A stretch of 64,000 nt of DNA from the NCBI RefSeq assembly GCF_042432815.1, contig NZ_JBHLWM010000005.1, positions 248,001 through 312,000 on the forward strand, read 5' to 3'. The translations under genes were made by a program, and so were the position numbers. This DNA comes from Rhodopseudomonas telluris. Its GTDB lineage: Bacteria > Pseudomonadota > Alphaproteobacteria > Rhizobiales > Xanthobacteraceae. Within the stretch, counting starts at the first letter, position 1. Each line of letters begins with the position of its first letter. The notes under the pieces are model-generated. The model ran no database searches. It was not told the DNA's origin and saw nothing but the letters and a program-made list of their open reading frames with translations. Below are positions 20,705 through 29,599 of the stretch, one piece after another.

Positions 20705-22306
20705 TCACGCGAACAGCCCGTGCATGTACCAACGCGGCTGGCCGGTGCCGTCGGACTGCGGCATCACCTCGATCGCATAGAGGCCGTCGCGATACAGCCA
20801 GAACCGCGCGCCTTCCTCGTCCTCGATGCGGAAGTAATCGCGGGTCAGGCCGGGCTCGGCGGCGCGCCACCATTCGGCGGCGATCCGCTCCGGGCCTTCG
20901 GCGCGGGTGACGCGGTGGGTGACGCGGCGCCAGATGAACTGCGCCGGTGGGCCGTCCGGCACGCCGGCCAGCACCTCGATCGGCTCGGGCTGTTGCAGCA
21001 GCCGCAGCGGGCGCAGCGGCGGCTCGTCGGCGCGCGCCGGCCATGGCGCATCGTTACTATCCGGCGGGCAATGCTGCACCGGCACGGCGAGCGCCACGCG
21101 CTCGGGAATATGCGTGTCCTGCGGCAGATAGCGGACGACGCGCCGTGCCCCGAGCCGCGCCGCCAGCGTATCTGCAAGCAGGGCCACGTCTTCGGCCTGA
21201 TGCGCGGTGGTGTCGAAACCGCGCTGCGCCTCGGTGGTGGGTACGCTGACGCTGGCGGCGAGCCGGATCAGATCGTAGCCGAAGCCGGGATCGAGCGGAT
21301 CGGCCAGCGCGTCGAGCTTTTCGGCAAACAGTCGCTGCACCACCTCGACCCGCGTCACCGGCTGGCCGGTCTCGACGCTGATGCTGCGCACCGCGCCGTC
21401 GCTGCGGAAGAAGCTGGCGACGAGCTGCCGCGCGCCCTTACCGCTCCGCTCCATCGCGGCGATCAGCAGCTTCGCCAGCCCCAGCAGCGTCGGCAGAATG
21501 ACGTCGGTGGTCGCGACCGGCTCGGGGAAGCGCTTGTCGATGACGTAGTCCGGTGCCGGCTTGCGCGGTGAGATCGGCGCGTCGTCGTCGCCGGCCGCCT
21601 GGCGCAGCACCGCGACGAACCCTTCGCCAAACCGCGCCGCGAGTTCGGAGGATTGCCGCGCCAGTACCTCGCCGATGGTCCTGAGCCCGGCGCGGCGCAG
21701 CCCGCGCACGGTCGCCTCATCGACGCCGAGCGCCGCCACCGGCAGCGGCGCCACCGCTTGCGCCTCCTCGCCCGGCGCCACGATAGTCCGCGGCGCGCCG
21801 CGGGTCAGCGCCCGCGCCGCCACCGCCGTGCCGGCGATCGCCGCACTGGTTGCGAAGCCCTGCCGCGTCAGCGACGCCGTCAGCATTGTCAGCAGCTTCG
21901 CCTCGTCGCCGAACAAATGCGCGCAGCCGGTGATATCGAGCAGCAGCCCATCGCTGCCATCGAGCGCCACCAGCGGCGTGAAGCGATCGCACCAGTCGGC
22001 GATCGCATGCAGCAGCAGCGCGTCGGCATGCGGATCGTGATCGATCACCTCAAGCGCCGGATGCATCGCCCGCACGGTGGCGAGCGGCATGCCGGGCAGC
22101 ACGCCGCCCTGCGTCGCCCGCACGTCGCAAGCCACCACCACCAGCGCGTTGTCGCGCTTGGCGGCGACCACCCGTGGCGCGCGCGAGGCATCAACCTGCG
22201 AGCCGCTGCTCGGCGGAAGTAACTGACGTTCGAACCGATCGGTCGGCAACCTCGGCAGCCACAGGCCGAGAATGCGTCTGCGGTTCACGGAAGTGGCACG
22301 CATCAC
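20705..22306 (-). CDS. imuB: ImuB, Y-family polymerase-like mutasome subunit
   Basis: 533 aa. It opens with RRILGLWLPRLPTDRF and has LDGSDGLLLDITGCAHLFGD, the ImuB versions of Y-family motifs in which the catalytic acidic residues are altered, so it is expected to be a non-catalytic scaffold. It links DnaE2 and ImuA to the beta clamp during translesion synthesis. The C-terminus (RPLRLLQQPEPIEVLAGVPD onward) is typical of the family. Its start lies 116 bp inside the imuA gene in another frame, indicating translational coupling. The start at 22306 is consistent with the conserved LWLPRLP block beginning about residue 15. Confidence 0.95.
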   Translation of the reverse strand: MMRATSVNRRRILGLWLPRLPTDRFERQLLPPSSGSQVDASRAPRVVAAKRDNALVVVACDVRATQGGVLPGMPLATVRAMHPALEVIDHDPHADALLLHAIADWCDRFTPLVALDGSDGLLLDITGCAHLFGDEAKLLTMLTASLTRQGFATSAAIAGTAVAARALTRGAPRTIVAPGEEAQAVAPLPVAALGVDEATVRGLRRAGLRTIGEVLARQSSELAARFGEGFVAVLRQAAGDDDAPISPRKPAPDYVIDKRFPEPVATTDVILPTLLGLAKLLIAAMERSGKGARQLVASFFRSDGAVRSISVETGQPVTRVEVVQRLFAEKLDALADPLDPGFGYDLIRLAASVSVPTTEAQRGFDTTAHQAEDVALLADTLAARLGARRVVRYLPQDTHIPERVALAVPVQHCPPDSNDAPWPARADEPPLRPLRLLQQPEPIEVLAGVPDGPPAQFIWRRVTHRVTRAEGPERIAAEWWRAAEPGLTRDYFRIEDEEGARFWLYRDGLYAIEVMPQSDGTGQPRWYMHGLFA

Positions 22307-22976
22307 AATTCCATTCCATGATCCAATGGCCGGTCTGGCCGTGACGATTGCGGATGAGCGAGGTTTCGAGCACCGGAGCCCCCCAGTCTTCGCTCGGCGG
22401 CGAATGCGCCGCGCGCACCATCCAGCGCGTCTCCGCGGTCGAGGCCTGCGGCGCGGCGGCGATGCGCAGCATCAGCGCGGTGACGCCGCTGTCCTGCGCA
22501 GCCAGCGTCAGTTTTCGCGAGGCGACCTGATCGAACGCGCGGGTCTCGCCCCACAGTTCGGTGATCACCGCGCCAAGGCCATTACACGCCAGCGCATCGG
22601 CGGCCGCGCGCAGCGCGCTGTCGGCATCGTGCGCCCGCACCATCACCAGCCGGCGCGGATCGAGGCCGAGTTCGGCGAGGCCCTCCATCGCCAGCTCGCC
22701 GTTTTCGCGCGCGGAAAAGTCCTGACGGATCCACAGCAGGAAGCGCTGCTCAGCCAGCAGCCGCGCCACGCCCGCCGTGAAACCAGTCGCCGCCGCGCTG
22801 TGGTGACCGTCGCAAAACACCTCATGCAGCGCGCCCTGCACCAGCCCGCCCTGCAGCACGGCGTCGGCCTCGGCGTGGCCGAGCGGCACGCGGCGCAGCG
22901 TTTCGGTCGTCCCGCTTTCGAGCCGGTCGATTTCGCCCTTCAGGCGCGCAAGCATGCTGTGGCGCGCGCCGTCCAT
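22191..22976 (-). CDS. imuA: ImuA, RecA/SulA-like mutasome protein
   Basis: 261 aa. It resembles ImuA in RRVPLGHAEADAVLQGGLVQGALHEVF (target-recruiting N-terminus), FLLWIRQDFSARENGELAMEGLAELGLDP and the C-terminal WNCDACHFREP. It is RecA-like but lacks a working ATPase, and acts with ImuB and DnaE2 in SOS mutagenesis. The ATG at 22976 follows AGGAG. It is the first gene of the operon, with a perfect LexA box 60-74 bp upstream. The 3' end overlaps imuB by 116 bp. Confidence 0.94.
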   Translation of the reverse strand: MDGARHSMLARLKGEIDRLESGTTETLRRVPLGHAEADAVLQGGLVQGALHEVFCDGHHSAAATGFTAGVARLLAEQRFLLWIRQDFSARENGELAMEGLAELGLDPRRLVMVRAHDADSALRAAADALACNGLGAVITELWGETRAFDQVASRKLTLAAQDSGVTALMLRIAAAPQASTAETRWMVRAAHSPPSEDWGAPVLETSLIRNRHGQTGHWIMEWNCDACHFREPQTHSRPVAAEVADRSVRTSVTSAEQRLAG

Positions 22977-23035
22977 GCGCCGCTCCTTTTTCCGTTGCCG
23001 TCACGAGATTCGATGAACCCGTTGCCGGCTCATTT

Positions 23036-23050
23036 GTTCATGATATGTTC
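23036..23050. promoter_or_regulatory. LexA (SOS) box, alphaproteobacterial type
   Basis: GTTC-ATGATAT-GTTC is an exact match to the alphaproteobacterial LexA operator GTTC-N7-GTTC. It lies 60 bp upstream of imuA and 92 bp upstream of the divergent radical SAM gene. LexA repression of imuA-imuB-dnaE2 is well established in related species. Control of the divergent gene by the same site is inference. Confidence 0.88.
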
Positions 23051-23141
23051 TAATAAAGCCCTAGCGTGATGGGGAGTCAATCGGGATCGGCACGAGGTCC
23101 CGCGCCAAATTTTTTCCCGAGTTGAATCAAGGAGATTCCCA

Positions 23142-24392
23142 ATGGACGTGCAGCGCAAGCTGGCCATCCTGGCAGATGCGGCCAAGTACGACGCCTCCTG
23201 CGCCTCGAGCGGCACGGAGAAACGCGACAGCCGTGACGGCCGTGGGCTGGGCTCGACCGCGCCCGGCATGGGCATCTGCCATTCCTACGCGCCGGACGGC
23301 CGCTGTATCTCACTGCTCAAGGTGCTGCTGACCAATGCCTGCAACTACGATTGCCTGTATTGCGTCAACCGCGCCTCGTCGAACGTGCCGCGCGCGCGCT
23401 TCACCGTCGACGAGGTGGTGCAGCTCACGCTCGATTTCTATCGCCGCAACTACATCGAGGGGCTGTTCCTGTCGTCAGGCATCATCCGCAGCGCCGACTA
23501 CACGATGGAGCAGGTCGTCGAAGTCGCGCGGCGGCTGCGGGAGGAGCACCACTTCCGCGGCTATATCCATCTCAAGACCATCCCCGAGGCCGACGATGCG
23601 CTGATCGCCAAGGCCGGCCGCTACGCCGACCGGCTCAGCATCAACATCGAGGTGCCGGAGGAGAACAGCCTGGCCAAGCTGGCGCCGGAGAAGGACGTCC
23701 GCGCCATCCGCCGCACCATGGGGCGACTGCGGCTGCGGCTGGATGAAGCGACTGAAGCCAAGGCCGAGGCGCGCAAGCAGCCGAGCCGCGCCCGGCCGCC
23801 GCGCTTCGCGCCGGCCGGGCAAAGCACGCAGATGATCGTCGGCGCCGACGCCGCCACCGACCAGACCATTCTGGACACCAGTGCCAATCTCTACGGCTCG
23901 TACAATCTCAAGCGGGTGTACTACTCGGCGTTCAGCCCGATCCCAGATTCAAGCCGCGCGCTGCCGCTGGCGGCGCCGCCGCTGGTGCGCGAACATCGGC
24001 TGTATCAGGCCGACTGGCTGATGCGGTTCTACGGCTTCGATGCCGGCGAGATCATCGATCCGGCCGCAGGCATGCTGTCGCTGGAGATGGATCCCAAGCT
24101 CGCCTGGGCGCTGCGCCATCGCGATCGCTTCCCGCTCGACGTCAACCGCGCCAGCCGCGAGGAATTGCTGCGGGTGCCCGGCTTCGGCCGCAAGGCGGTC
24201 GACCGCATCATCGACACGCGTCGCTACAGCGCCATCCGCACCGCGGACCTTTCGAAACTCCACATCCCACGGAACAAGGCCCTGCCCTTCATCGTTCTCC
24301 CCGACCACCGCCCGCCGAGCTACCTGCTCGACGGCGCACGCTTGGCGGAGCGCTTCAAGCCGAAGGCGCAGCAACTGGGATTCGGGTTTTGA
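23142..24392 (+). CDS. Putative DNA modification/repair radical SAM protein
   Basis: 416 aa. The CxxxCxxC cluster (C67, C71, C74 in ACNYDCLYCVNR) marks a radical SAM enzyme. The C-terminal part carries a helix-hairpin-helix DNA-binding motif (NRASREELLRVPGFGRKA). This combination matches the family annotated as putative DNA modification/repair radical SAM protein, which usually accompanies a DUF4130/UdgX partner; that partner is the next gene. The reaction is unknown. The start follows AAGGAGATTCCC. It diverges from imuA and shares the intergenic region with the LexA box. Confidence 0.88.
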   Translation: MDVQRKLAILADAAKYDASCASSGTEKRDSRDGRGLGSTAPGMGICHSYAPDGRCISLLKVLLTNACNYDCLYCVNRASSNVPRARFTVDEVVQLTLDFYRRNYIEGLFLSSGIIRSADYTMEQVVEVARRLREEHHFRGYIHLKTIPEADDALIAKAGRYADRLSINIEVPEENSLAKLAPEKDVRAIRRTMGRLRLRLDEATEAKAEARKQPSRARPPRFAPAGQSTQMIVGADAATDQTILDTSANLYGSYNLKRVYYSAFSPIPDSSRALPLAAPPLVREHRLYQADWLMRFYGFDAGEIIDPAAGMLSLEMDPKLAWALRHRDRFPLDVNRASREELLRVPGFGRKAVDRIIDTRRYSAIRTADLSKLHIPRNKALPFIVLPDHRPPSYLLDGARLAERFKPKAQQLGFGF

Positions 24393-24399
24393 GGTTTAG

Positions 24400-24481
24400 C
24401 GTCATTGCGAGGAGGCGCAGCCGACGAAGCAATCCAGCGCCGTGCACTGGGCTGGATTGCTTCGCTTCGCTCGCAATGACG
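24400..24481. repeat. P1 palindromic repeat
   Basis: Full P1 element, starting CGTCATTGCGAGGAGGCGCA and ending GCTCGCAATGACG. It begins 8 bp after the radical SAM stop codon. Confidence 0.9.
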
Positions 24482-24510
24482 GGGATGGGTGATTAACTCC
24501 AAGCAAAGCC

Positions 24511-24612
24511 GTCATCCTGAGGTGCGAGCGCAGCGAGCCTCGAAGGATGAGCTACAAGCGCTTGGAGCCCATCCTTCGAGGCCGCCGCTTTGCGGCGGCA
24601 CCTCAGGATGAC
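24511..24612. repeat. P3 palindromic repeat
   Basis: Left arm GTCATCCTGAGGTGCGAGC, right arm CGGCACCTCAGGATGAC, with inner arms CCTCGAAGGATGAGC and CCATCCTTCGAGG. With the P1 element before it, it fills the gap between the radical SAM gene and the UdgX-fusion gene. Confidence 0.9.
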
Positions 24613-24671
24613 GATGAACAAGTGGCAACGACGAAATAACAAGTCGCTCAGGGAGAGAAGCAATCACCGCC

Positions 24672-26210
24672 ATGCACGCCATCCGCCTCGACAGCGACAC
24701 CGATTTCGATGGTTGGCGCACGGCGGCGCGGGGGTTGGTGTTGGCGGATGTGGCGCCGGCGGATGTTACCTGGACGGTGGCGGGGGACGAGCCTGAGTTG
24801 TTCGATGCGCCGGGGCTGGCGCCGGGAGCAGCCGCTTCAGGAACCGGGGCGTTTGCGGAGGCGCCAGCGCCTTTCGATCAGTCAGCGCCGCCGACGCAGC
24901 CGGCATCGCCATCCTCTGACGCAACCGCCCCCTCTCCTACTCCGACCTTCAACGTCCCCGCCCGCTTCGTCGAGCTGGCCAAGACCGCCATCCTGCATCG
25001 CGATCCGCAACGCTTCGCCTATCTCTATCAATTGCTGTGGCGGCTGCGCGCCAATCCCGAGCTGATGTCGATCGCCACCGACCCTGACGTCGCGCGGCTG
25101 CAGGCGATGGCGAAAGCGGTGCGGCGAGACGAGCACAAGATGCACGCCTTCGTCCGCTTCAAGGAAATCGGCCGCGAGCCGAAGTCACGCTACGTGGCCT
25201 GGTTCGAGCCCGAGCACCACATCGTCGAACTCGCCGCGCCGTTCTTCGCGCGCCGCTTCGCCGATATGGCCTGGTCGATCCTGACGCCGGACGTCTGCGC
25301 GCATTGGGACGGCCACGCGATCGCAATCACGCCCGGCGTGGCAAAATCGATGGCACCGTCGGAGGATCGGCTGGAGGAAACCTGGCTGACTTACTACGCC
25401 AGCATCTTCAATCCGGCGCGACTGAAGACCAAAGCCATGCAGGCCGAGATGCCGAAGAAATATTGGCGCAACCTCCCCGAAGCCAAGCTGATCAAGCCGC
25501 TGATCGAGGACGCCGAGCGCAAGACCCACGCGATGGTCGCCGCCGAGGCGACCGCGCCGAAGAAGCCGCAGCGACAGGAACAGCCGATGACGACAGCCAA
25601 GCACAGCGGCGATACGCTGGAGGCGCTGCGCGACCAGGCGCGCGATTGCCGCGACTGCGACCTGTGGCAGCCGGCGACCCAGACCGTATTCGGCGAAGGC
25701 CCGCAGCACGCCACCGTGATGCTGGTCGGCGAGCAGCCCGGCGACAAGGAAGACCTCGCCGGCAAGCCGTTCGTCGGCCCCGCCGGGCAGATGCTCGACC
25801 GCGCGCTGGCCGAGGCCGGGGTCGACCGCAGCAAGACTTACGTCACCAATGCGGTGAAGCATTTCAAATTCGTGCCGCGCGGCAAGATCCGGCTGCACCA
25901 GAAGCCGAACACGCCCGAGATCAAGGCGTGCCGGCAATGGTACGAGCGCGAACTCACCGTCATCAAGCCGTTGCTGGTGGTGGCGATGGGCGCAACCGCG
26001 GCGCAGAGCGTGCTCGGCAAGGTCACGCCGATCAATGCCAACCGCGGCCATCTGATCGAGCGCGACGAGGGTCCCCAGGTGCTGGTCACCGTCCACCCGT
26101 CCTACCTGCTCCGGCTGCCCGATGCCGACGCCAAGGAACGCGAATACGCCCGCTTCGTGGACGACCTCAAAATCGTCGCGGCGCATTTGAAAAAAGCTCA
26201 TGCGGCTTGA
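24672..26210 (+). CDS. DUF4130-UdgX fusion: putative DNA metabolism domain plus UdgX uracil-DNA glycosylase
   Basis: 512 aa with two parts. Residues about 1-285 form the DUF4130 domain, including a Pro/Ala-rich insert at about 52-95. Residues about 315-505 are a UdgX-type uracil-DNA glycosylase: CRDC (C326, C329) for an iron-sulfur cluster, GEQPGDKED (353-361), FVGPAGQMLDRAL and VHPSYLLR. H409 in KIRLHQKP aligns with the histidine that forms a covalent bond with uracil-containing DNA in mycobacterial UdgX. It probably recognises uracil in damaged DNA together with the radical SAM protein upstream; the joint function is undescribed to my knowledge. Confidence 0.9.
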   Translation: MHAIRLDSDTDFDGWRTAARGLVLADVAPADVTWTVAGDEPELFDAPGLAPGAAASGTGAFAEAPAPFDQSAPPTQPASPSSDATAPSPTPTFNVPARFVELAKTAILHRDPQRFAYLYQLLWRLRANPELMSIATDPDVARLQAMAKAVRRDEHKMHAFVRFKEIGREPKSRYVAWFEPEHHIVELAAPFFARRFADMAWSILTPDVCAHWDGHAIAITPGVAKSMAPSEDRLEETWLTYYASIFNPARLKTKAMQAEMPKKYWRNLPEAKLIKPLIEDAERKTHAMVAAEATAPKKPQRQEQPMTTAKHSGDTLEALRDQARDCRDCDLWQPATQTVFGEGPQHATVMLVGEQPGDKEDLAGKPFVGPAGQMLDRALAEAGVDRSKTYVTNAVKHFKFVPRGKIRLHQKPNTPEIKACRQWYERELTVIKPLLVVAMGATAAQSVLGKVTPINANRGHLIERDEGPQVLVTVHPSYLLRLPDADAKEREYARFVDDLKIVAAHLKKAHAA

Positions 26211-26450
26211 TGCAGTTCCGCAGCCGCCGCTGGTCCGTCGAACAGAAGCCACTAGGCCCCCCTGACAAACGCGACAATTCCGCGCAGGCGGCGCGATGGC
26301 TTTTGATTCAACCGAAACCCAACGACTTTCAGTAACCGTCGCGATCGCAACGGGTTGAGCGGAGCCGCCGAACCGGCTAACCCTGCGGCGCACTGCTGCA
26401 CTGCAGAGCAGCGCCTGCAGCAAGACCAACAACAACCTGCGAGGAACTTG

Positions 26451-27686
26451 ATGTCCGCTCTCTCCCGCACGATCGCCACCCTGGCGACCGCCGCTCTGCT
26501 GTCCGCCGCCGGCGGCCAGGCGATGGCGCAGAAGAAATACGGCCCCGGCGCCAGCGATACCGAAGTCAAGATCGGCAACATCGTGCCCTACAGCGGCCCC
26601 GCGTCCGCCTATGGCAGCGTCGGCCGGGCGCAGGACGCCTACTTCAAGATGATCAACGACAAGGGCGGCATCAACGGCCGCAAGATCGTCTACATCTCTT
26701 ACGACGACGCCTACTCGCCGCCGAAGGCGGTCGAGCAGACCCGCAAGCTGGTCGAGAGCGACGAAGTCCTGTTCATGTTCTCGCCGCTCGGCACGCCGTC
26801 GAACACCGCGATCCAGAAATATCTCAACGCCAAGAAGGTGCCGCATCTGTTCCTGGCGTCGGGCGCCACCAAGTGGAACGATCCGAAGCGCTTCCCGTGG
26901 ACGATGGGCTGGCTGCCGAGCTACCAGAGCGAAGGTCGCATCTACGCCAAGTACCTGATGAAGGAGAAGCCGGACGCCAAGATCGCCGTGCTGTACCAGG
27001 GCGACGATTTCGGCAAGGACTATCTCAAGGGCCTCAAGGACGGCCTCGGCGCCAAGGCCTCGCAGGTCGTGATCGAGGACAGCTACGAGCTGACCGAACC
27101 GACGGTCGACTCCCACATCGTCAAGATCAAGGCCGCCAATCCGGACGTGCTGGTGATCTTCGCCACGCCGAAATTCGCCGCGCAGACCATCAAGAAGGTC
27201 GCCGAGCTGGCGTGGAAGCCGATGATGATCGTGCCGAACGTCTCGGCCTCGACCGGCAGCGTGATGAAGCCCGCCGGCTTCGAAAACGCCCAGGGCATCA
27301 TCTCGGCCTCCTATGCCAAGGACGCCACCGACAAGCAGTGGGAAAACGATCCGGGCATGAAGGCGTATTACGAGTTCATGGCGAAGTACGCGCCGGACGC
27401 CAGCCGCGCCGACAGCTCGTTCATGACCGGTTACAACATCGCCGAGACCGTCGCGGTGCTGATCAAGCAGTGCGGCGACGACCTCACCCGCGAGAACGTC
27501 ATGAAGCAGGCGGCCAACCTGCAGGGCGTGCAGCTCGGCGGCCTGCTGCCGGGCGTCAAGCTCCAGACCTCGGCGACCGACTTCGCGCCGATCGAGCAGC
27601 TGCAGATGATGAAGTTCGAAGGCGAGAACTGGAAGCTGTTCGGCGACGTCATCGAAGGCGAAGTCGCCGCGCCGACCGGCGGCTAG
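26451..27686 (+). CDS. ABC transporter substrate-binding protein, branched-chain amino acid type
   Basis: 411 aa from the ATG at 26451 behind GAGGAAC. The signal peptide ends GGQAMAQKK. The mature part is a two-lobed type I binding protein of the Leu/Ile/Val class (SDTEVKIGNIVPYSGPASAY, DDAYSPPKAVEQTRKLVE, ASGATKWNDPKRFPWTMGW). Such proteins in this group often bind aromatic or short-chain organic acids. There is no permease or ATPase gene beside it, so it is an orphan that may feed a transporter encoded elsewhere. A strong terminator lies 89 bp after the stop. Confidence 0.9.
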   Translation: MSALSRTIATLATAALLSAAGGQAMAQKKYGPGASDTEVKIGNIVPYSGPASAYGSVGRAQDAYFKMINDKGGINGRKIVYISYDDAYSPPKAVEQTRKLVESDEVLFMFSPLGTPSNTAIQKYLNAKKVPHLFLASGATKWNDPKRFPWTMGWLPSYQSEGRIYAKYLMKEKPDAKIAVLYQGDDFGKDYLKGLKDGLGAKASQVVIEDSYELTEPTVDSHIVKIKAANPDVLVIFATPKFAAQTIKKVAELAWKPMMIVPNVSASTGSVMKPAGFENAQGIISASYAKDATDKQWENDPGMKAYYEFMAKYAPDASRADSSFMTGYNIAETVAVLIKQCGDDLTRENVMKQAANLQGVQLGGLLPGVKLQTSATDFAPIEQLQMMKFEGENWKLFGDVIEGEVAAPTGG

Positions 27687-27698
27687 TTGACCTACCCG

Positions 27699-27740
27699 GT
27701 CATTCCGGGGCGCGAGCGCAGCTCGCGAACCCGGAATCCC
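27699..27740. repeat. P2 half-unit
   Basis: A single P2 arm, GTCATTCCGGGGCGCGAGCG to ACCCGGAATCCC, without its inverted partner. It lies between the stop codon of the binding-protein gene and that gene's terminator. Confidence 0.8.
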
Positions 27741-27774
27741 GAGGTTATCGCCGACTTTTCAACTTGATCATCGA

Positions 27775-27804
27775 GTCCTCCGCGGTCACCGCGGAGGACT
27801 TTTT
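27775..27804 (+). terminator. Rho-independent terminator
   Basis: Perfect 11-bp stem GTCCTCCGCGG / CCGCGGAGGAC with a TCA loop and then TTTTT. It serves the substrate-binding protein gene ending at 27686. Confidence 0.92.
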
Positions 27805-27837
27805 CGTACTCGGCTTCCGCAACTCTCTTCCTTCCCT

Positions 27838-27980
27838 CGTGGCAGAAGGTGGCACGGACGCAGCCCGTGCCGGATGAGGGGGGCGCGCCAGCAGGTCGGA
27901 CGCGTGCGTCAACAGCATCGCCCTTAGACCTCTCACCCCCGTCGCTGCGCAACGGCACCCTCTCCCACAAACGGAAAGGG
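27838..27980. repeat. P5-like degenerate repeat
   Basis: Contains complementary blocks such as CGTGCCGGATGAGGGGG and CACCCTCTCCC in an arrangement like the P5 element at 43678, but more diverged. It occupies the 237-bp gap before the glycerate kinase gene. Confidence 0.5.
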
Positions 27981-28041
27981 TTGCAGCGGCGCCGTGCCTC
28001 ACGCTCTTGCCGCCTCGCATTGTGCCTGCCACAACCGCGGC

Positions 28042-29322
28042 ATGACCGATCACCGCCCCCTGCTCCGCGCCATCTTCGATGCTGCCGTTGCGGCAGCGCA
28101 CCCCGACCGCATCCTCGCCGCGCAGCTGCCGCCGGCGCCGCGCGGCCGGATCGTCTGCCTCGCCGCCGGAAAGGGCGCCGCCGCGATGGCCGCCGCCACC
28201 GAGCGGCATTATCTCGACACGCTCGGCCTCGATCCCGCGCGCCTCATTGGCATCGCCACCACACGCCACGGCCACCGCGTGCCGACCCGCGCCATCGAGG
28301 TGATCGAAGCCGGCCATCCGATGCCCGATGCCGAAGGCCTGCGCGGCGCCGAAGCCAGCCTCGCGCTCGCAGCCACCGCCACACCGGACGACCTACTGCT
28401 CGTGCTGCTGTCCGGCGGCGGCTCGGCCAACTGGATCCTGCCCGCCGAGGGCATCACGCTGGCGCAGAAGCAGCAGACCACGCGTGCGCTGCTGCGCTCC
28501 GGCGCGCCGATCGGCGAGGTCAACGCGGTGCGCAAGCATCTGTCGCGGATCAAGGGTGGCCGCCTCGCCCGCGCCGGGCAGAACGCCGCCGAAATCGTCA
28601 CGCTGGCGATCTCCGACGTGCCGCGCGACGAACCCTCTGCCATTGCGTCGGGGCCGACCGTGCCGGATCCGACCACGCTCGCCGACGCCCGCGCGCTCGT
28701 CGCGCGCTATCAGCTCGATCTCGACGACGCGATCCGCGCCGCGCTGGACGATCCGCGCAACGAAAGCGTCAAGGCCGGCGACGACGCCTTCGCGCGCGCT
28801 CGCTTCGCCATCATCGCGACGCCGCGGCAATCGCTCGACGCCAGCATCAAGGTCGCGCGCGACGCCGGCTATGAGGTCGTCGATCTCGGCGCCGACCTCG
28901 AAGGCGAAGCCCGCGACGTCGCCGCCTCGCACGCACAACTCGCGCGCGAGGCCCGTGCGGCGGGCAAGAAGCTCGCGATCCTGTCCGGCGGCGAACTCAC
29001 CGTCACGGTGCGCGGCAACGGTCGCGGCGGCCCCAATCAGGAGTACGCGCTGGCGCTGGCGCAGCATCTCGCCGACCTGCCGGAGGTCGCGGCGCTCGCC
29101 GCCGACACCGACGGCGCGGACGGCGGCGCCGGCAACGCCACCGATCCTGCCGGCGCCTTGATCGACGCCCGCACCTTCGCGAAAATCGAAGAGCTGCAGC
29201 TCGATCCCGCCGCGACGCTCGCGAACAACGACGCCACCACCCTGTTCGAACACACCGGCGACCTGCTGCTGACCGGCCCGACGCTGACGAACGTCAACGA
29301 TATCCGGGTGATTTTGGTGTGA
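28042..29322 (+). CDS. Type-2 glycerate kinase / hydroxypyruvate reductase family (MOFRL)
   Basis: 426 aa from the ATG at 28042. The N-terminal DUF4147 domain (VCLAAGKGAAAMAAAT, LLLVLLSGGGSANW, EVNAVRKHLSRIKGGRLA) and C-terminal MOFRL domain (ILSGGELTVTVRGNGRGGPN, ALAADTDGADGGAG) identify a class II glycerate 2-kinase, often labelled TtuD. It would phosphorylate glycerate to 2-phosphoglycerate, linking glyoxylate, glycolate or tartrate metabolism to glycolysis. It stands alone, and no pathway partner is adjacent. Confidence 0.92.
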   Translation: MTDHRPLLRAIFDAAVAAAHPDRILAAQLPPAPRGRIVCLAAGKGAAAMAAATERHYLDTLGLDPARLIGIATTRHGHRVPTRAIEVIEAGHPMPDAEGLRGAEASLALAATATPDDLLLVLLSGGGSANWILPAEGITLAQKQQTTRALLRSGAPIGEVNAVRKHLSRIKGGRLARAGQNAAEIVTLAISDVPRDEPSAIASGPTVPDPTTLADARALVARYQLDLDDAIRAALDDPRNESVKAGDDAFARARFAIIATPRQSLDASIKVARDAGYEVVDLGADLEGEARDVAASHAQLAREARAAGKKLAILSGGELTVTVRGNGRGGPNQEYALALAQHLADLPEVAALAADTDGADGGAGNATDPAGALIDARTFAKIEELQLDPAATLANNDATTLFEHTGDLLLTGPTLTNVNDIRVILV

Positions 29323-29350
29323 CGACGTCAGGCGCTTCAACCGGCGCGCC

Positions 29351-29479
29351 CTCATCCTGAGGAGCCCGGCGCAGCCGGGCGTCTCGAAGGATGGGCCACA
29401 CGCACGACAATCCACCACGACGCCGGCGCCGTGCCGCCTCATGGTTCGAGACGGCGCTGCGCGCCTCCTCACCATGAGG
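29351..29479. repeat. P3 palindromic repeat
   Basis: Left arm CTCATCCTGAGGAGCCCGGC, inner TCTCGAAGGATGGG, right side GGTTCGAGACGGCG and CCTCCTCACCATGAGG. It lies between convergent genes (glycerate kinase and the cyclase). Confidence 0.85.
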
Positions 29480-29599
29480 GACCAAGGCTGCGACCCGTCC
29501 GATGCCCGGCGACGGACGCACTCATTGCGTAGCTGTCTGAGAACGACAGCCAGTTCGAACCCCGCCCATTTGCGGGGACGCCCTGACTAACAGCCGCCG

